A DNA stretch of 64,000 nt. Origin: Thermostichus lividus PCC 6715 (GTDB lineage Bacteria; Cyanobacteriota; Cyanobacteriia; Thermosynechococcales; Thermosynechococcaceae). This document shows positions 1 through 10,835 of this stretch, piece by piece. Under the pieces are notes generated by a model that was not told where the DNA came from, searched no databases, and saw nothing but the letters and a program-made list of their open reading frames with translations. Both the position numbers and the translations under genes were made by a program. Each line of letters opens with the position of its first letter. The stretch's first letter is position 1. Location of the stretch: assembly GCF_002754935.1 (NCBI RefSeq), contig NZ_CP018092.1, positions 248,001-312,000 of the forward strand. Direction: 5' to 3'.

Positions 1-1
1 C

Positions 2-2736
<2,735 letters not shown>

Positions 2737-2827
2737 CCTAAAAAGTGTAAAAGTAATAGTTTTCGTTTAACAGCCCAATTTGAACCGTCACGTTTGAGCA
2801 CCACTGCGGGGATCACGACAAGCGACT

Positions 2828-3556
2828 ATGGTATCTGTAACACCTCATCCATCTGCTCGGGACACCACCTCCATGCCGACTGTTTCCGCCCCAACCTACC
2901 AACACCAGCTTCATCAAGCCCATCCCGCCCGCACCAACCACTATAGCCTCCGCGACTACTTGCAGTTTAGTAGTGCCCAAGGTAGCATTCGGGATTGGTA
3001 CGATCAGCGAGTCATGCTGGTCACAGAGGACTTTGTCATTGGGTTGGTGCAGGGCTTAGAGGAAGAAGTCGGCTCTGCCTCCGCCTTGGTGATGTACAAA
3101 ATAGGTGAAGAATGGGGCAAACGGGATGCCGTTGTATTTAGGCAACACTTTGAGCAGGATTACAAGCGTGAACTGCGCAAGGCTGCCCTCACCTTCATTC
3201 TAGAAGCATGGTGGTGGCCGTTTACCACCCAAGGCTGGGGCAACTGGGACGTTGATTTGACCGAGCAAAAAAATGGATTTATGTTCATCAATATTTTTGA
3301 CTCGGTGGTAGCGCGCACCCTTGGGGATGTGGGTAAGCCAGTGTGCTACATCTATGCCGGATTGTTTGCGGGCTTCTTTACAGGGCTGATTCAAAAGCCC
3401 TTGGGCTGCATTGAGCTTCAGTGCTATGCCATGGGGGAGACCTACTGCAAGTTTTTAGTCGGGAAACAGGATCGTATTGATGCGGCGGCCTTTTGGCAAA
3501 ACGAGGGTGCCACAGCCCGCGATATTGAAAAGCGTTTACGACAGGGGAGTTGGTGA
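2828..3556 (+). CDS. V4R-domain protein, photosystem assembly (PAP) operon type
   Basis: A 242-residue protein with a low-complexity N-terminus of about 45 residues, then a V4R (4-vinyl reductase) small-molecule-binding domain over roughly residues 130-235. The conserved cysteine pair is seen in CYAMGETYCKF. V4R proteins of this kind (Slr0144 and Slr0147 in Synechocystis) belong to the PAP operon needed for efficient photosystem II assembly, and some bind tetrapyrroles. The next two genes, phycobiliprotein-fold proteins on the same strand, match the Slr0146 type and support that assignment. The ferredoxin-like members of the PAP operon are absent here. The exact ligand cannot be read from the sequence. 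Confidence 0.8.
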   Translation: MVSVTPHPSARDTTSMPTVSAPTYQHQLHQAHPARTNHYSLRDYLQFSSAQGSIRDWYDQRVMLVTEDFVIGLVQGLEEEVGSASALVMYKIGEEWGKRDAVVFRQHFEQDYKRELRKAALTFILEAWWWPFTTQGWGNWDVDLTEQKNGFMFINIFDSVVARTLGDVGKPVCYIYAGLFAGFFTGLIQKPLGCIELQCYAMGETYCKFLVGKQDRIDAAAFWQNEGATARDIEKRLRQGSW

Positions 3557-3630
3557 CCAACAAAGGGTGATGTAGTACCGCGCTGCGGTGATTGTTTTCG
3601 TATTTAGTGTTCATTTGCGAGGATTTTCCT

Positions 3631-4104
3631 ATGTTCCGTCAGTTAAATCACTTGACCGTTAGTGCCGATGGCCGTTATGCCCGTGCGGAAGAGTTGAACT
3701 TCCTGCGGGATTACCTCGCCTCGGTGGACACCCGCATTAGCGCCTACGAAAAAATTCGTGCGGAAGGCGAGCTGATGGCAGATAAGATTCAAGCTAAGCA
3801 AAAGGCTGAAAACCCTCACTGTTTTCACTACGGCCAACGCGACCACAGTGAAATTTGCCGCCGCGATCTGGTAGATGCCATTCGGTTGTCTGCCTCCGCC
3901 ATGCTCTTTGCCGAACTCGATCTGATGCGGGACAACTTCCTGCTGTGGTACCGTACCATCGTCAAAGCCTTTAACTACGAGACCATGGCCGATTCTACCT
4001 ACGGCAAACTGCTGCCCGCGATGATTAAGCAGCTTCTCACACCAGAAGAACAGCGGGTGATGCAGCCCGTTCTTGCCCTTAGTAGTTCAATTTTGTCAAA
4101 ATAG
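3631..4104 (+). CDS. Phycobilisome-domain (phycobiliprotein-fold) protein, copy 1
   Basis: A 157-residue globin-like phycobiliprotein-fold protein that is not a standard phycocyanin or allophycocyanin subunit. The opening MFRQLNHLTVSADGRYA resembles the N-terminal helices of phycobiliproteins. The motif EICRRDLVDAIRL lines up with the bilin-site Cys-x-Arg-Asp of phycobiliproteins, followed by a helix ending in LLWYRTIVKAFN. The start was set at the ATG preceded by GAGG eight bases upstream. It is a tandem paralogue of the next gene and follows the V4R gene, as in the PAP operon (Slr0146-like). Whether a bilin is attached is unknown. Confidence 0.83.
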   Translation: MFRQLNHLTVSADGRYARAEELNFLRDYLASVDTRISAYEKIRAEGELMADKIQAKQKAENPHCFHYGQRDHSEICRRDLVDAIRLSASAMLFAELDLMRDNFLLWYRTIVKAFNYETMADSTYGKLLPAMIKQLLTPEEQRVMQPVLALSSSILSK

Positions 4105-4165
4105 AGACTACAGCAGGCTCTGGAACGCCACCTGCTTGTATTGTCCACTCACTTCACGGAAACAT

Positions 4166-4636
4166 ATGCTGCGCCAACTTGAAAAACTCAGCCTTGAGGC
4201 CGATGGCCGCTATGCTACAGCAGCGGAGCTACAGTTTCTCAAAAACTATCTCGCTACGGCTGAGCAGCGCATTAGTGCCTACGAAAAAATCCGTGATGCC
4301 CAGGAGACGATTATTGAGCAGGTGGATCAACAATTGTGCTCCCCAAACCCCCATATTTTCCGCAAAGGGAATCAAGACTATACCGCAGTCTGTCAGCGCG
4401 ATCGCAGAAGTGTTTTGCGTCTGGCGGCAGCGGCAATGCTTTTTGCCGATTTAGATGCCCTGCGGGATGGGTTCTTGCTCTGGTACCGTACTATTATCAA
4501 GGCCTTTAAGGATGAAAAAGCGGCACGGGTGACGTATCAGGTTCTACCGACGGTCGTGAATCAAGTCCTTGGGGCGGAAGAAGCACCGTTGATGACGCCT
4601 GTCATGGCCTTAACCCAGTCCATTCTTGGGGAATAG
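4166..4636 (+). CDS. Phycobilisome-domain (phycobiliprotein-fold) protein, copy 2
   Basis: A 156-residue paralogue of the preceding gene, 61 bases downstream. It shares the pattern LxLEADGRYATAAELQFLKNYLAT at the N-terminus, RISAYEKIR, and FLLWYRTIIKAF near the C-terminus. The potential bilin site reads AVCQRDRRSVLRL, again Cys-x-Arg-Asp. The start was chosen at the ATG that aligns with copy 1; the upstream ribosome site is weak. The role is inferred from the V4R neighbour and the PAP operon: an assembly or tetrapyrrole-handling factor rather than an antenna subunit. Linker-type genes and cpc or apc genes are not present nearby. Confidence 0.83.
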   Translation: MLRQLEKLSLEADGRYATAAELQFLKNYLATAEQRISAYEKIRDAQETIIEQVDQQLCSPNPHIFRKGNQDYTAVCQRDRRSVLRLAAAAMLFADLDALRDGFLLWYRTIIKAFKDEKAARVTYQVLPTVVNQVLGAEEAPLMTPVMALTQSILGE

Positions 4637-4802
4637 CCAACAGCAAGCCAACGGTTCGGGTCGCCGATCCAAGGGTGCTGCTCTAAATGCGCTACCCTAG
4701 AATCACCAGCAGTGGATCGTTAGGTTAGGTGATGTTTTTCAGCAAGTTCCTTGGCGATCGCCGCTATAGTATTAACTGAGATTCGTTGGGATACACAAGG
4801 GC

Positions 4803-5696
4803 ATGACCATATCGGCGCAATTGCTGCAACGAGCAGACTTGATCGGCACACAGGTAATCACCCGAGACACCGGTCGTAAACTGGGCGTCATTAACCAAGT
4901 TTGGGTGGATATTGATCAGCGGCAAGTGGTCGCCTTGGGTGTGCGCAATACGCTGTTTACCGGCGAGCAACGTTTTGTGCACCTCGACAGCATTAGTCAA
5001 ATTGGGGATGTCATTCTCGTCGAAAACGACGATGCTGTAGAGTCGATGAATACCTATAACTACAGCACCCTCATTGATAACGAGATTGTTACGGAAACTG
5101 GCGAAATTTTGGGTAAGGTACGAGGGTTTAAGTTTGATCCTCAAACTGGGGAAATTACGGATCTAATTTTGGCCTCCCTAGGGCTACCGTGGATTCCAGC
5201 CCAACTCATTAGCACCTACGAGTTGCCGGTCGAGGAAATTGTCAGTACAGGCCCCGATCGCATTATTGTCTTTGAAGGGGCAGAAACCCGCCTCCAACAA
5301 TTGACGGTTGGCCTTCTAGAGCGCGTGGGGCTGGGGGCACCGCCGTGGGAAACCGATGAGGATGAATACTACCAACCGGTGACCCCTAGTAGTAATCAGT
5401 TGCCTTCTGGGGCGCGATCGCCAGTGTATCCTCCCCAGCGCAGCCGGGCTGAGTATCAAGATGATTGGGAAAATACCCCCCGCCGTCGCCGTCGTCAATC
5501 CGAGACCTATGATGACTACGACACCTCCTACGACGAGGAGTACGAGTATGAACCGGTGCGTCCACGGCAAGCCAAGCCGCCGGCTAAGGTTATCCCTGTT
5601 GATTTGCCTGAGTCTGAACCGCAATCAGACCCATGGGAGGAACCCCAGCCCATGAAACTAGAGCAGCGGCAGCAAGAAGAAGAATACGATTATTAG
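4803..5696 (+). CDS. PRC-barrel domain protein with charged disordered tail
   Basis: A 297-residue protein. The first 165 residues hold two PRC-barrel-type repeats (LIGTQVITRDTGRKLGVINQ and LIDNEIVTETGEILGKVRGF), the small beta-barrel first described in the photosynthetic reaction centre H subunit and in RimM. From about residue 185 the chain is low-complexity, rich in Asp, Tyr, Arg, Pro and Glu, and probably disordered. Proteins of this layout are common in cyanobacteria with no settled function. It has its own intergenic space (about 166 bases) after the phycobiliprotein-like pair, so operon membership is uncertain. Confidence 0.8.
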   Translation: MTISAQLLQRADLIGTQVITRDTGRKLGVINQVWVDIDQRQVVALGVRNTLFTGEQRFVHLDSISQIGDVILVENDDAVESMNTYNYSTLIDNEIVTETGEILGKVRGFKFDPQTGEITDLILASLGLPWIPAQLISTYELPVEEIVSTGPDRIIVFEGAETRLQQLTVGLLERVGLGAPPWETDEDEYYQPVTPSSNQLPSGARSPVYPPQRSRAEYQDDWENTPRRRRRQSETYDDYDTSYDEEYEYEPVRPRQAKPPAKVIPVDLPESEPQSDPWEEPQPMKLEQRQQEEEYDY

Positions 5697-5711
5697 CGTT
5701 TGTTATAGTAG

Positions 5712-6144
5712 TGATGTGGGCGGGCTAAAACCCCTCCGCTTTAGCGAGGGGATACAGCCAACTCAGGGGGCTTTAGCCCTCTCTATGCGTTAAACTAGAG
5801 ACGTGGAAAGTAGGCGTATCAACTACGCGAAGAAACATCCTAGTACGGAGAGATCCCGGCAAGTAAGTCACTACCGCTTTGGCGGCAAGCCTAAACCACT
5901 GCAAGCAATGGCAGGATGTTGAGCGTATCGAATTGGCTAGTGTTGAAAAGCGCGAAACCACAAACCGAAACATAAACGTAGTCCCAATAGCAGGAATGCT
6001 TGAGGTGAGTAGGGGGTCTTTGACTGCTCCCACCCGCATTAAGTTGTGGGTGACAGCTCAAGGGAAAAGCGAAGCAATGTGGCTTCAGCCCGTTGCGTAG
6101 CATCCTTTGGGAATCCCCTCTCTTTCAAAGAGGGGAGAAGTCAA
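5712..6144 (+). ncRNA. Orphan structured RNA element with IS200/IS605-like ends (omega/HEARO-type RNA candidate)
   Basis: No convincing protein is encoded between the PRC-barrel gene and the esterase. The stretch is packed with potential stems: GGCT (5723) to AGCC (5756) enclosing a CCCCT/AGGGG hairpin, an AGGG..CCCT hairpin at about 5765, GTAG..CTAC at about 5811, a long-range AACATCC (5834) with GGATGTT (5914), CCGC-TTTG-GCGG at 5874, CTGC..GCAG near 5900, CCCAC..GTGGG near 6030, and a terminal CCCCTCT/AGAGGGG hairpin. The ends look like IS200/IS605 left and right ends. Short motifs recall, from memory, the omega RNA of IscB (HEARO). The nuclease gene is absent. RNA class and direction are inferred. 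Confidence 0.55.
6110..6144 (+). repeat. IS200/IS605-type right-end hairpin closing the 5.7 kb element
   Basis: GAATCCCC, a 7-bp stem CCCCTCT/AGAGGGG with a 7-base loop, then GAGAAGTCAA. Read on the minus strand it becomes TTGACTTCTCCCC, the same pattern as the solitary hairpins at 31.17, 47.63 and 61.46 kb. This is the shape of the right end of TnpB- or IscB-type elements. Confidence 0.5.
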
Positions 6145-6259
6145 CCCGAACAGACCTCTCTGATAGCACGATGGGTTTGGCGATCGGTAAACCTCATGGC
6201 CTTAGGGAGGATTACGTCGAAGGCTTACCTACGTGTGCTGCTCTAGTAAGGGAGATTGA

Positions 6260-6904
6260 ATGCAATATATTTATCTGCATGGGTTTGCCTCGTCACCTCG
6301 CTCTAGTAAAGCACAGTACTTTAGCGATCGCTTCCGGGAGCTGGGGCTGTCCCTGCTCACGCCCGACTTGAATCAGGGGGATTTTTTTCACCTGAGCCTG
6401 AGTCGTCAAATTCAGCAGGTGATCTCTCTGCTGCGGCAGGACGAACTAGTAACGCTGATTGGTTCTAGTTTTGGTGGCTTGACGGCGGCATGGGTGGCGC
6501 AACGCTGCCCCCAAGTCAAGCAGTTATTTTTGCTGGCGCCGGCCTTTGAGTTTGCGGCGCAGTGGCTACCACGTCTGGGGTCTCAGCTTCACCAGTGGCA
6601 GCGTACTGGCTCGTTGGCGGTCTATCATTACACTGAACAGCGGTGGCTGCCCTTGAGCTATGGGTTTGTCGAAGATCTGCAAACCTATGATGACGCAGCC
6701 TTACAACGTCCGGTACCAACGCTCATTTTCCACGGCACTGCGGATGATGTCATTTCAGTGGCGGCCAGTCGCCACTACAATGAAGGGCGGCCTTGGGTGA
6801 GCCGTGTCGAACTTGACAGTGACCATACCCTCACGAATGCCCAAGAGGCGATTTGGGGAATGATGTATCCTTTGATTTATCAGCAGTTACAGGTTGTGTC
6901 CTAA
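6260..6904 (+). CDS. YqiA-like alpha/beta-hydrolase (esterase)
   Basis: A 214-residue alpha/beta hydrolase of the YqiA/YcfP family. It opens with [16 protein letters not shown], the HGF-x-SSP signature of the family. The nucleophile elbow is GSSFGG (about residue 70), the acid is probably in HGTADDVIS, and the histidine is in DSDHTLTN. There is no signal peptide, so it is cytosolic. The true substrate is unknown; family members hydrolyse short acyl esters. A ribosome site GGGAGA precedes the ATG by a few bases. It lies just downstream of the structured element and eight bases before mutS. Confidence 0.85.
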   Translation: MQYIYLHGFASSPRSSKAQYFSDRFRELGLSLLTPDLNQGDFFHLSLSRQIQQVISLLRQDELVTLIGSSFGGLTAAWVAQRCPQVKQLFLLAPAFEFAAQWLPRLGSQLHQWQRTGSLAVYHYTEQRWLPLSYGFVEDLQTYDDAALQRPVPTLIFHGTADDVISVAASRHYNEGRPWVSRVELDSDHTLTNAQEAIWGMMYPLIYQQLQVVS

Positions 6905-6911
6905 GGGTTTC

Positions 6912-9542
6912 ATGTCTGACAGTGGCGATCGCCGATTACCCCATACTGAAATAGATGCACCGACCCTGCGGCTGGGGCGCAATCCGGGACTACAAGTGCG
7001 CCATGATGAAGTTGAGCGTTCGTTGCTGACCCCCATGCTACAGCACTACGCCGATCTGAAGGATGCTTATCCCCAAGCGTTGCTGCTGTACCGCGTCGGT
7101 GACTTTTACGAAACGTTTTTTCAGGATGCCTGTACCGTTGCCCGCGAACTAGAACTGGTTCTAACAGGGAAAGAGGGGGGCAAAGAGGTTGGGCGAGTTG
7201 CCATGGCGGGGATTCCACACCATGCCCTAGAGCGCTATTGCCGCACCCTCATTGAAAAGGGCTATGCCATTGCCATCTGCGATCAAGTCGAAGATCCGGC
7301 GCAAGCCCAAGGACTTGTCAAGCGGGAAGTAACCCATGTGTTTACTCCGGGCACCGTTTTAGATAGCGAATTACTCCAACCCCGCCGCAATAATTTTCTA
7401 GCAGCGGTGATTCTCTCAGGCCATCACTGGGGGCTCGCCTATGCTGATGTCTCAACGGGGGAATTTTGTACCACCCAGGGGGGCGATCGCGCCGATTTAG
7501 TTGCCGAGCTAAATCGCCTCCAACCCGCAGAAGTCCTGATTCCCAGTGAGGCACCCGACCTCAACCGCCTGCTGCGCCCCCACGAGGCCAAAGAGCACCT
7601 GCCAGCAGACTTACCCAACCACTGGTGCTACACCCTGCGATCGCCCCACGACTTTCATGCCGCTGAAGCACGGCAACGCTTGTGTCAGCGCTTTCAGGTG
7701 AAGTCCCTTGAAGGCTTTGGCTGCGAGCATCTCACCCTTGCCACCCGTGCCGCTGGTGGGCTACTGGCCTATTTAGACGAAACCCATCGCCAGCAAACCG
7801 TCCCCCTGCAAAACCTGAGCACCTATTCCCTACAGGAGTACCTCTTCTTAGATCCGCAAACCCGCCGTAACCTCGAGCTCACCCAAACCGTTCGTGATGG
7901 GAGCTTTCAAGGCTCCTTGCTGTGGGCGATTGATCGCACCACGACGGCCATGGGAGGGCGGCTCCTGCGGCGTTGGCTGCTGCAACCCTTACTCGATCTA
8001 GAACAGATTACCGCCCGCCATGATGCTATCGCTGAGTTAATGGCCAACAGTGGCCTGCGGCAAACTCTCCACCGCCATCTTCAAGAAATTTACGATCTCG
8101 AGCGACTCGCAGGACGGGCTGGCTCTGGAACGGCGAATCCCCGCGATCTGGCAGCGTTGCGGGATTCATTTCGCACCTTAGTGTCCCTTGCGGCGGCTCT
8201 GAAGGAGGTACACTCTCCCTACCTGTGTGCCCTAGCAACGGTGCCCGCTGAGATTGAACAGTTAGGGGAAACCCTAGCCGCTGCCCTTGTGGAGCAGCCC
8301 CCCATCAGCTCGACTGAGGGAGGAATTATCCGCAGTGGCGCGTATCCCGATCTCGATCAGCAACGCCTGCAAATTGAGCAGGATCAGCAGTGGATTCTCA
8401 ATCTCGAAGCTCAAGAACGCGAACGCACGGGTATTCCCACCCTCAAAGTGGGCTATACCAAAGTTTCGGGCTACTACCTCAGTGTCTCCCGTGCTAAGGT
8501 GAGCCAAGTCCCCGACACCTACATCCGCAAGCAAACCCTCACCAATGAAGAGCGCTTTATTACCGCTGAACTGAAGGAGCGCGAAGCCCGCTTGATGGGG
8601 GCGCAAAGCCACCTTTTTGAGCTAGAGTACCAGTACTTTGTGCAGTTGCGTGAGCAGGTTGCCGCCCATGCTGCAACGATTCGAACCCTTGCCGCCGCGG
8701 TGGCCGCAGCGGATGCCCTCCTCAGTCTGGCAGAGGTGGCACTGTACCAAGGCTACTGCCGCCCCCAGATGACCCTAGATCGGCGGCTTGAGATTTGCGC
8801 GGGTCGTCATCCCGTGGTCGAGCAACTGCTGCCTGCTGGGTTCTTTGTTCCCAATGAGACACGGCTGGGGGATAAGGCAGACTTAATGATCCTGACCGGC
8901 CCCAATGCCAGCGGCAAAAGTTGTTATCTGCGGCAAGTCGGACTCATTCAACTGCTGGCGCAAATGGGCAGCTATGTGCCTGCCACCCGCGCCACCCTTG
9001 GCCTTTGCGATCGCATCTTTACCCGCGTGGGGGCTGTTGATGATCTGGCGACCGGCCAATCCACCTTTATGGTGGAAATGAACGAAACCGCCAACATTCT
9101 TAACCATGCGGGGTCGCAGTCGTTGGTCTTGCTCGATGAAATTGGTCGCGGTACCGCTACGTTTGATGGCTTGGCGATCGCGTGGTCTGTGGCAGAATAT
9201 TTGGCGACAACGCTGCGATCGCGTACGATTTTTGCCACCCACTACCACGAACTGAATCAACTGGCCTCGCTGTTGCCAAACGTGGCCAACTTCCAAGTGG
9301 TGGTGAAGGAACTACCGGAGGAAATTATTTTTCTGCACCAAGTGAAACCTGGTGGTGCCGATCGCTCCTATGGGATCGAAGCAGGGCGTTTAGCGGGCTT
9401 GCCTCCCGTCGTAATTCAGCGGGCACGGCAGGTGATGCAACAAATTGAAAAGCACAGCAAAATTGCGGTTGGCTTGCGCAAAAGTCCACTATACGACCCA
9501 CAGACCGCCGCAGTACCAGATCAAGGAGAACTCCCCTTTTGA
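6912..9542 (+). CDS. mutS: DNA mismatch repair protein MutS
   Basis: Mismatch-recognition ATPase, 876 residues from the ATG chosen here. An in-frame TTG six codons upstream is less likely. In order: the mismatch-binding domain with [16 protein letters not shown] (F-x-E mismatch contact), connector, lever and clamp domains, then the ABC ATPase with Walker [26 protein letters not shown], Walker [18 protein letters not shown] and THYHEL. The C-terminus ends in a short tail after [10 protein letters not shown]. The first 30 residues before the mismatch domain are poorly conserved. Length and motifs are complete. Confidence 0.96.
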   Translation: MSDSGDRRLPHTEIDAPTLRLGRNPGLQVRHDEVERSLLTPMLQHYADLKDAYPQALLLYRVGDFYETFFQDACTVARELELVLTGKEGGKEVGRVAMAGIPHHALERYCRTLIEKGYAIAICDQVEDPAQAQGLVKREVTHVFTPGTVLDSELLQPRRNNFLAAVILSGHHWGLAYADVSTGEFCTTQGGDRADLVAELNRLQPAEVLIPSEAPDLNRLLRPHEAKEHLPADLPNHWCYTLRSPHDFHAAEARQRLCQRFQVKSLEGFGCEHLTLATRAAGGLLAYLDETHRQQTVPLQNLSTYSLQEYLFLDPQTRRNLELTQTVRDGSFQGSLLWAIDRTTTAMGGRLLRRWLLQPLLDLEQITARHDAIAELMANSGLRQTLHRHLQEIYDLERLAGRAGSGTANPRDLAALRDSFRTLVSLAAALKEVHSPYLCALATVPAEIEQLGETLAAALVEQPPISSTEGGIIRSGAYPDLDQQRLQIEQDQQWILNLEAQERERTGIPTLKVGYTKVSGYYLSVSRAKVSQVPDTYIRKQTLTNEERFITAELKEREARLMGAQSHLFELEYQYFVQLREQVAAHAATIRTLAAAVAAADALLSLAEVALYQGYCRPQMTLDRRLEICAGRHPVVEQLLPAGFFVPNETRLGDKADLMILTGPNASGKSCYLRQVGLIQLLAQMGSYVPATRATLGLCDRIFTRVGAVDDLATGQSTFMVEMNETANILNHAGSQSLVLLDEIGRGTATFDGLAIAWSVAEYLATTLRSRTIFATHYHELNQLASLLPNVANFQVVVKELPEEIIFLHQVKPGGADRSYGIEAGRLAGLPPVVIQRARQVMQQIEKHSKIAVGLRKSPLYDPQTAAVPDQGELPF

Positions 9543-9592
9543 TCCCATTCGTTAGAATTGAAAATGTAACGTTTTGTTAACTAGGGGGATCC

Positions 9593-10822
9593 GTGATTGT
9601 TCTGATGAAGTTACCCCCACCGCTGCGGCATACCCTCCTGAAGGTCTTGCTAGCGGGGCTGTTATTTTGGTCGAGCATTGCAGCACTGCTGCCGACACTG
9701 CCCCTATACATTGCTGCCCAAGGAGGCAGCCCCCACCAAGTGGGGATTGTCATGGGTGCCTTTGCTGTTGGCTTAATCGTTTCTCGGTCGTGGCTAGGCC
9801 CATTGGCGGACAACCGCGGGCGCAAAATTACGCTCTTGATTGGCTTGGCGGTAGCGGCGATCGCCCCCCTTTTTTACATGGTCAGTCATAATGTGCCCCT
9901 CCTGATTGCGGTGCGCCTCCTGCATGGTGTAAGCATCGCAGGCTTTACCACAGGTTACATGGCGCTCGTGACCGATATTGCCCCACCTCGCCATCGCGGG
10001 GAAATCATTGGTTACACCAGCTTAGTCCATCCCATTGGGGTGGCCGTGGGGCCGAGTTTGGGCAGTTGGCTTCAGCACGCCTATGGCGATAACTGGGTCT
10101 TTGTCGTGGCCAGCGCCTTAGCGACCTTGGGAATCATTGCGGCGGCGGGGGTTCGCCCCGTTGCCCTAACCTCAGAGGGGATCGCTACTGATAACCATTC
10201 CAAACCCCTATTTTGGCGACTCTTGCTCTCAGAGCGGTTGCGGATTCCCACCCTAGTGATGCTCAGCGTGGGTCTCACCTTCGGCACGATTGCCACCTTT
10301 ATTCCCCTCTTTATTGCTGCCGAACGGATCGATCTCTCTGCTGGCGTGTTCTACACCGCCGCGGCGATCGCCAGCTTTATGGGGCGGGTGGCCACCGGCT
10401 CAGCCTCCGATCGCTGGGGACGCGGCATTTTCATCTCCAGTAGTCTGGTGTGTTACGTCGTGTCTATGGTGTTACTGGCCCAAGCCGAAACACCCTTAGA
10501 CCTTTTGTGGGCAGCCATCCTTGAAGGATTAGCCGGTGGCGTACTCATTCCCATGGTGGCGGCCTTAATGGCCGATCGCTCCCATCCTAACGAGCGGGGA
10601 CGAGTCCTCAGCCTTAGCCTCGGCGGGTTTGACCTAGGGATGGCCTTGGCAGGACCGCTGCTCGGGGTCTTAATTGTGCCCCTCGGCTACCGCATTCTCT
10701 TTCGCATGGCCGCAGGGTTTAGTTTGCTAGGGCTAACCGTCTTTTTAACCGCTAGCAGCAAAAATATACCGGATTCCCTACGCTTTGCCCTCGGCATGGG
10801 GCGCGATCGCTATGCCCTCTAG
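9593..10822 (+). CDS. MFS drug-type efflux transporter
   Basis: About 409 residues with 12 hydrophobic segments in two six-helix halves, a major facilitator of the inner membrane. The loop-2/3 signature is present as GPLADNRGRKITLLIGLA, and motif C-like GPSLGSWL in helix 5 is typical of the drug/H+ antiporter branch. The substrate cannot be predicted. GTG was taken as the start, five bases after AGGGGG; an ATG four codons later is equally possible. It stands alone between mutS and the ABC1 kinase. Confidence 0.85.
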   Translation: MIVLMKLPPPLRHTLLKVLLAGLLFWSSIAALLPTLPLYIAAQGGSPHQVGIVMGAFAVGLIVSRSWLGPLADNRGRKITLLIGLAVAAIAPLFYMVSHNVPLLIAVRLLHGVSIAGFTTGYMALVTDIAPPRHRGEIIGYTSLVHPIGVAVGPSLGSWLQHAYGDNWVFVVASALATLGIIAAAGVRPVALTSEGIATDNHSKPLFWRLLLSERLRIPTLVMLSVGLTFGTIATFIPLFIAAERIDLSAGVFYTAAAIASFMGRVATGSASDRWGRGIFISSSLVCYVVSMVLLAQAETPLDLLWAAILEGLAGGVLIPMVAALMADRSHPNERGRVLSLSLGGFDLGMALAGPLLGVLIVPLGYRILFRMAAGFSLLGLTVFLTASSKNIPDSLRFALGMGRDRYAL

Positions 10823-10835
10823 GAGGCCATTGACG

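Noticed and set aside
5879-6100. 73-codon open frame inside the structured element
   Set aside because: It crosses several predicted stems, has no ribosome site and no TnpB zinc-finger or RuvC motif. Noncoding structure explains the region better.
8883-9296. 137-codon minus-strand ORF inside mutS
   Set aside because: It lies wholly opposite the conserved mutS ATPase domain; a shadow frame.
9550-9580. NtcA-like box before the MFS gene (GTAAC..GTTAAC)
   Set aside because: The spacing does not fit GTA-N8-TAC and no properly placed -10 box was seen.
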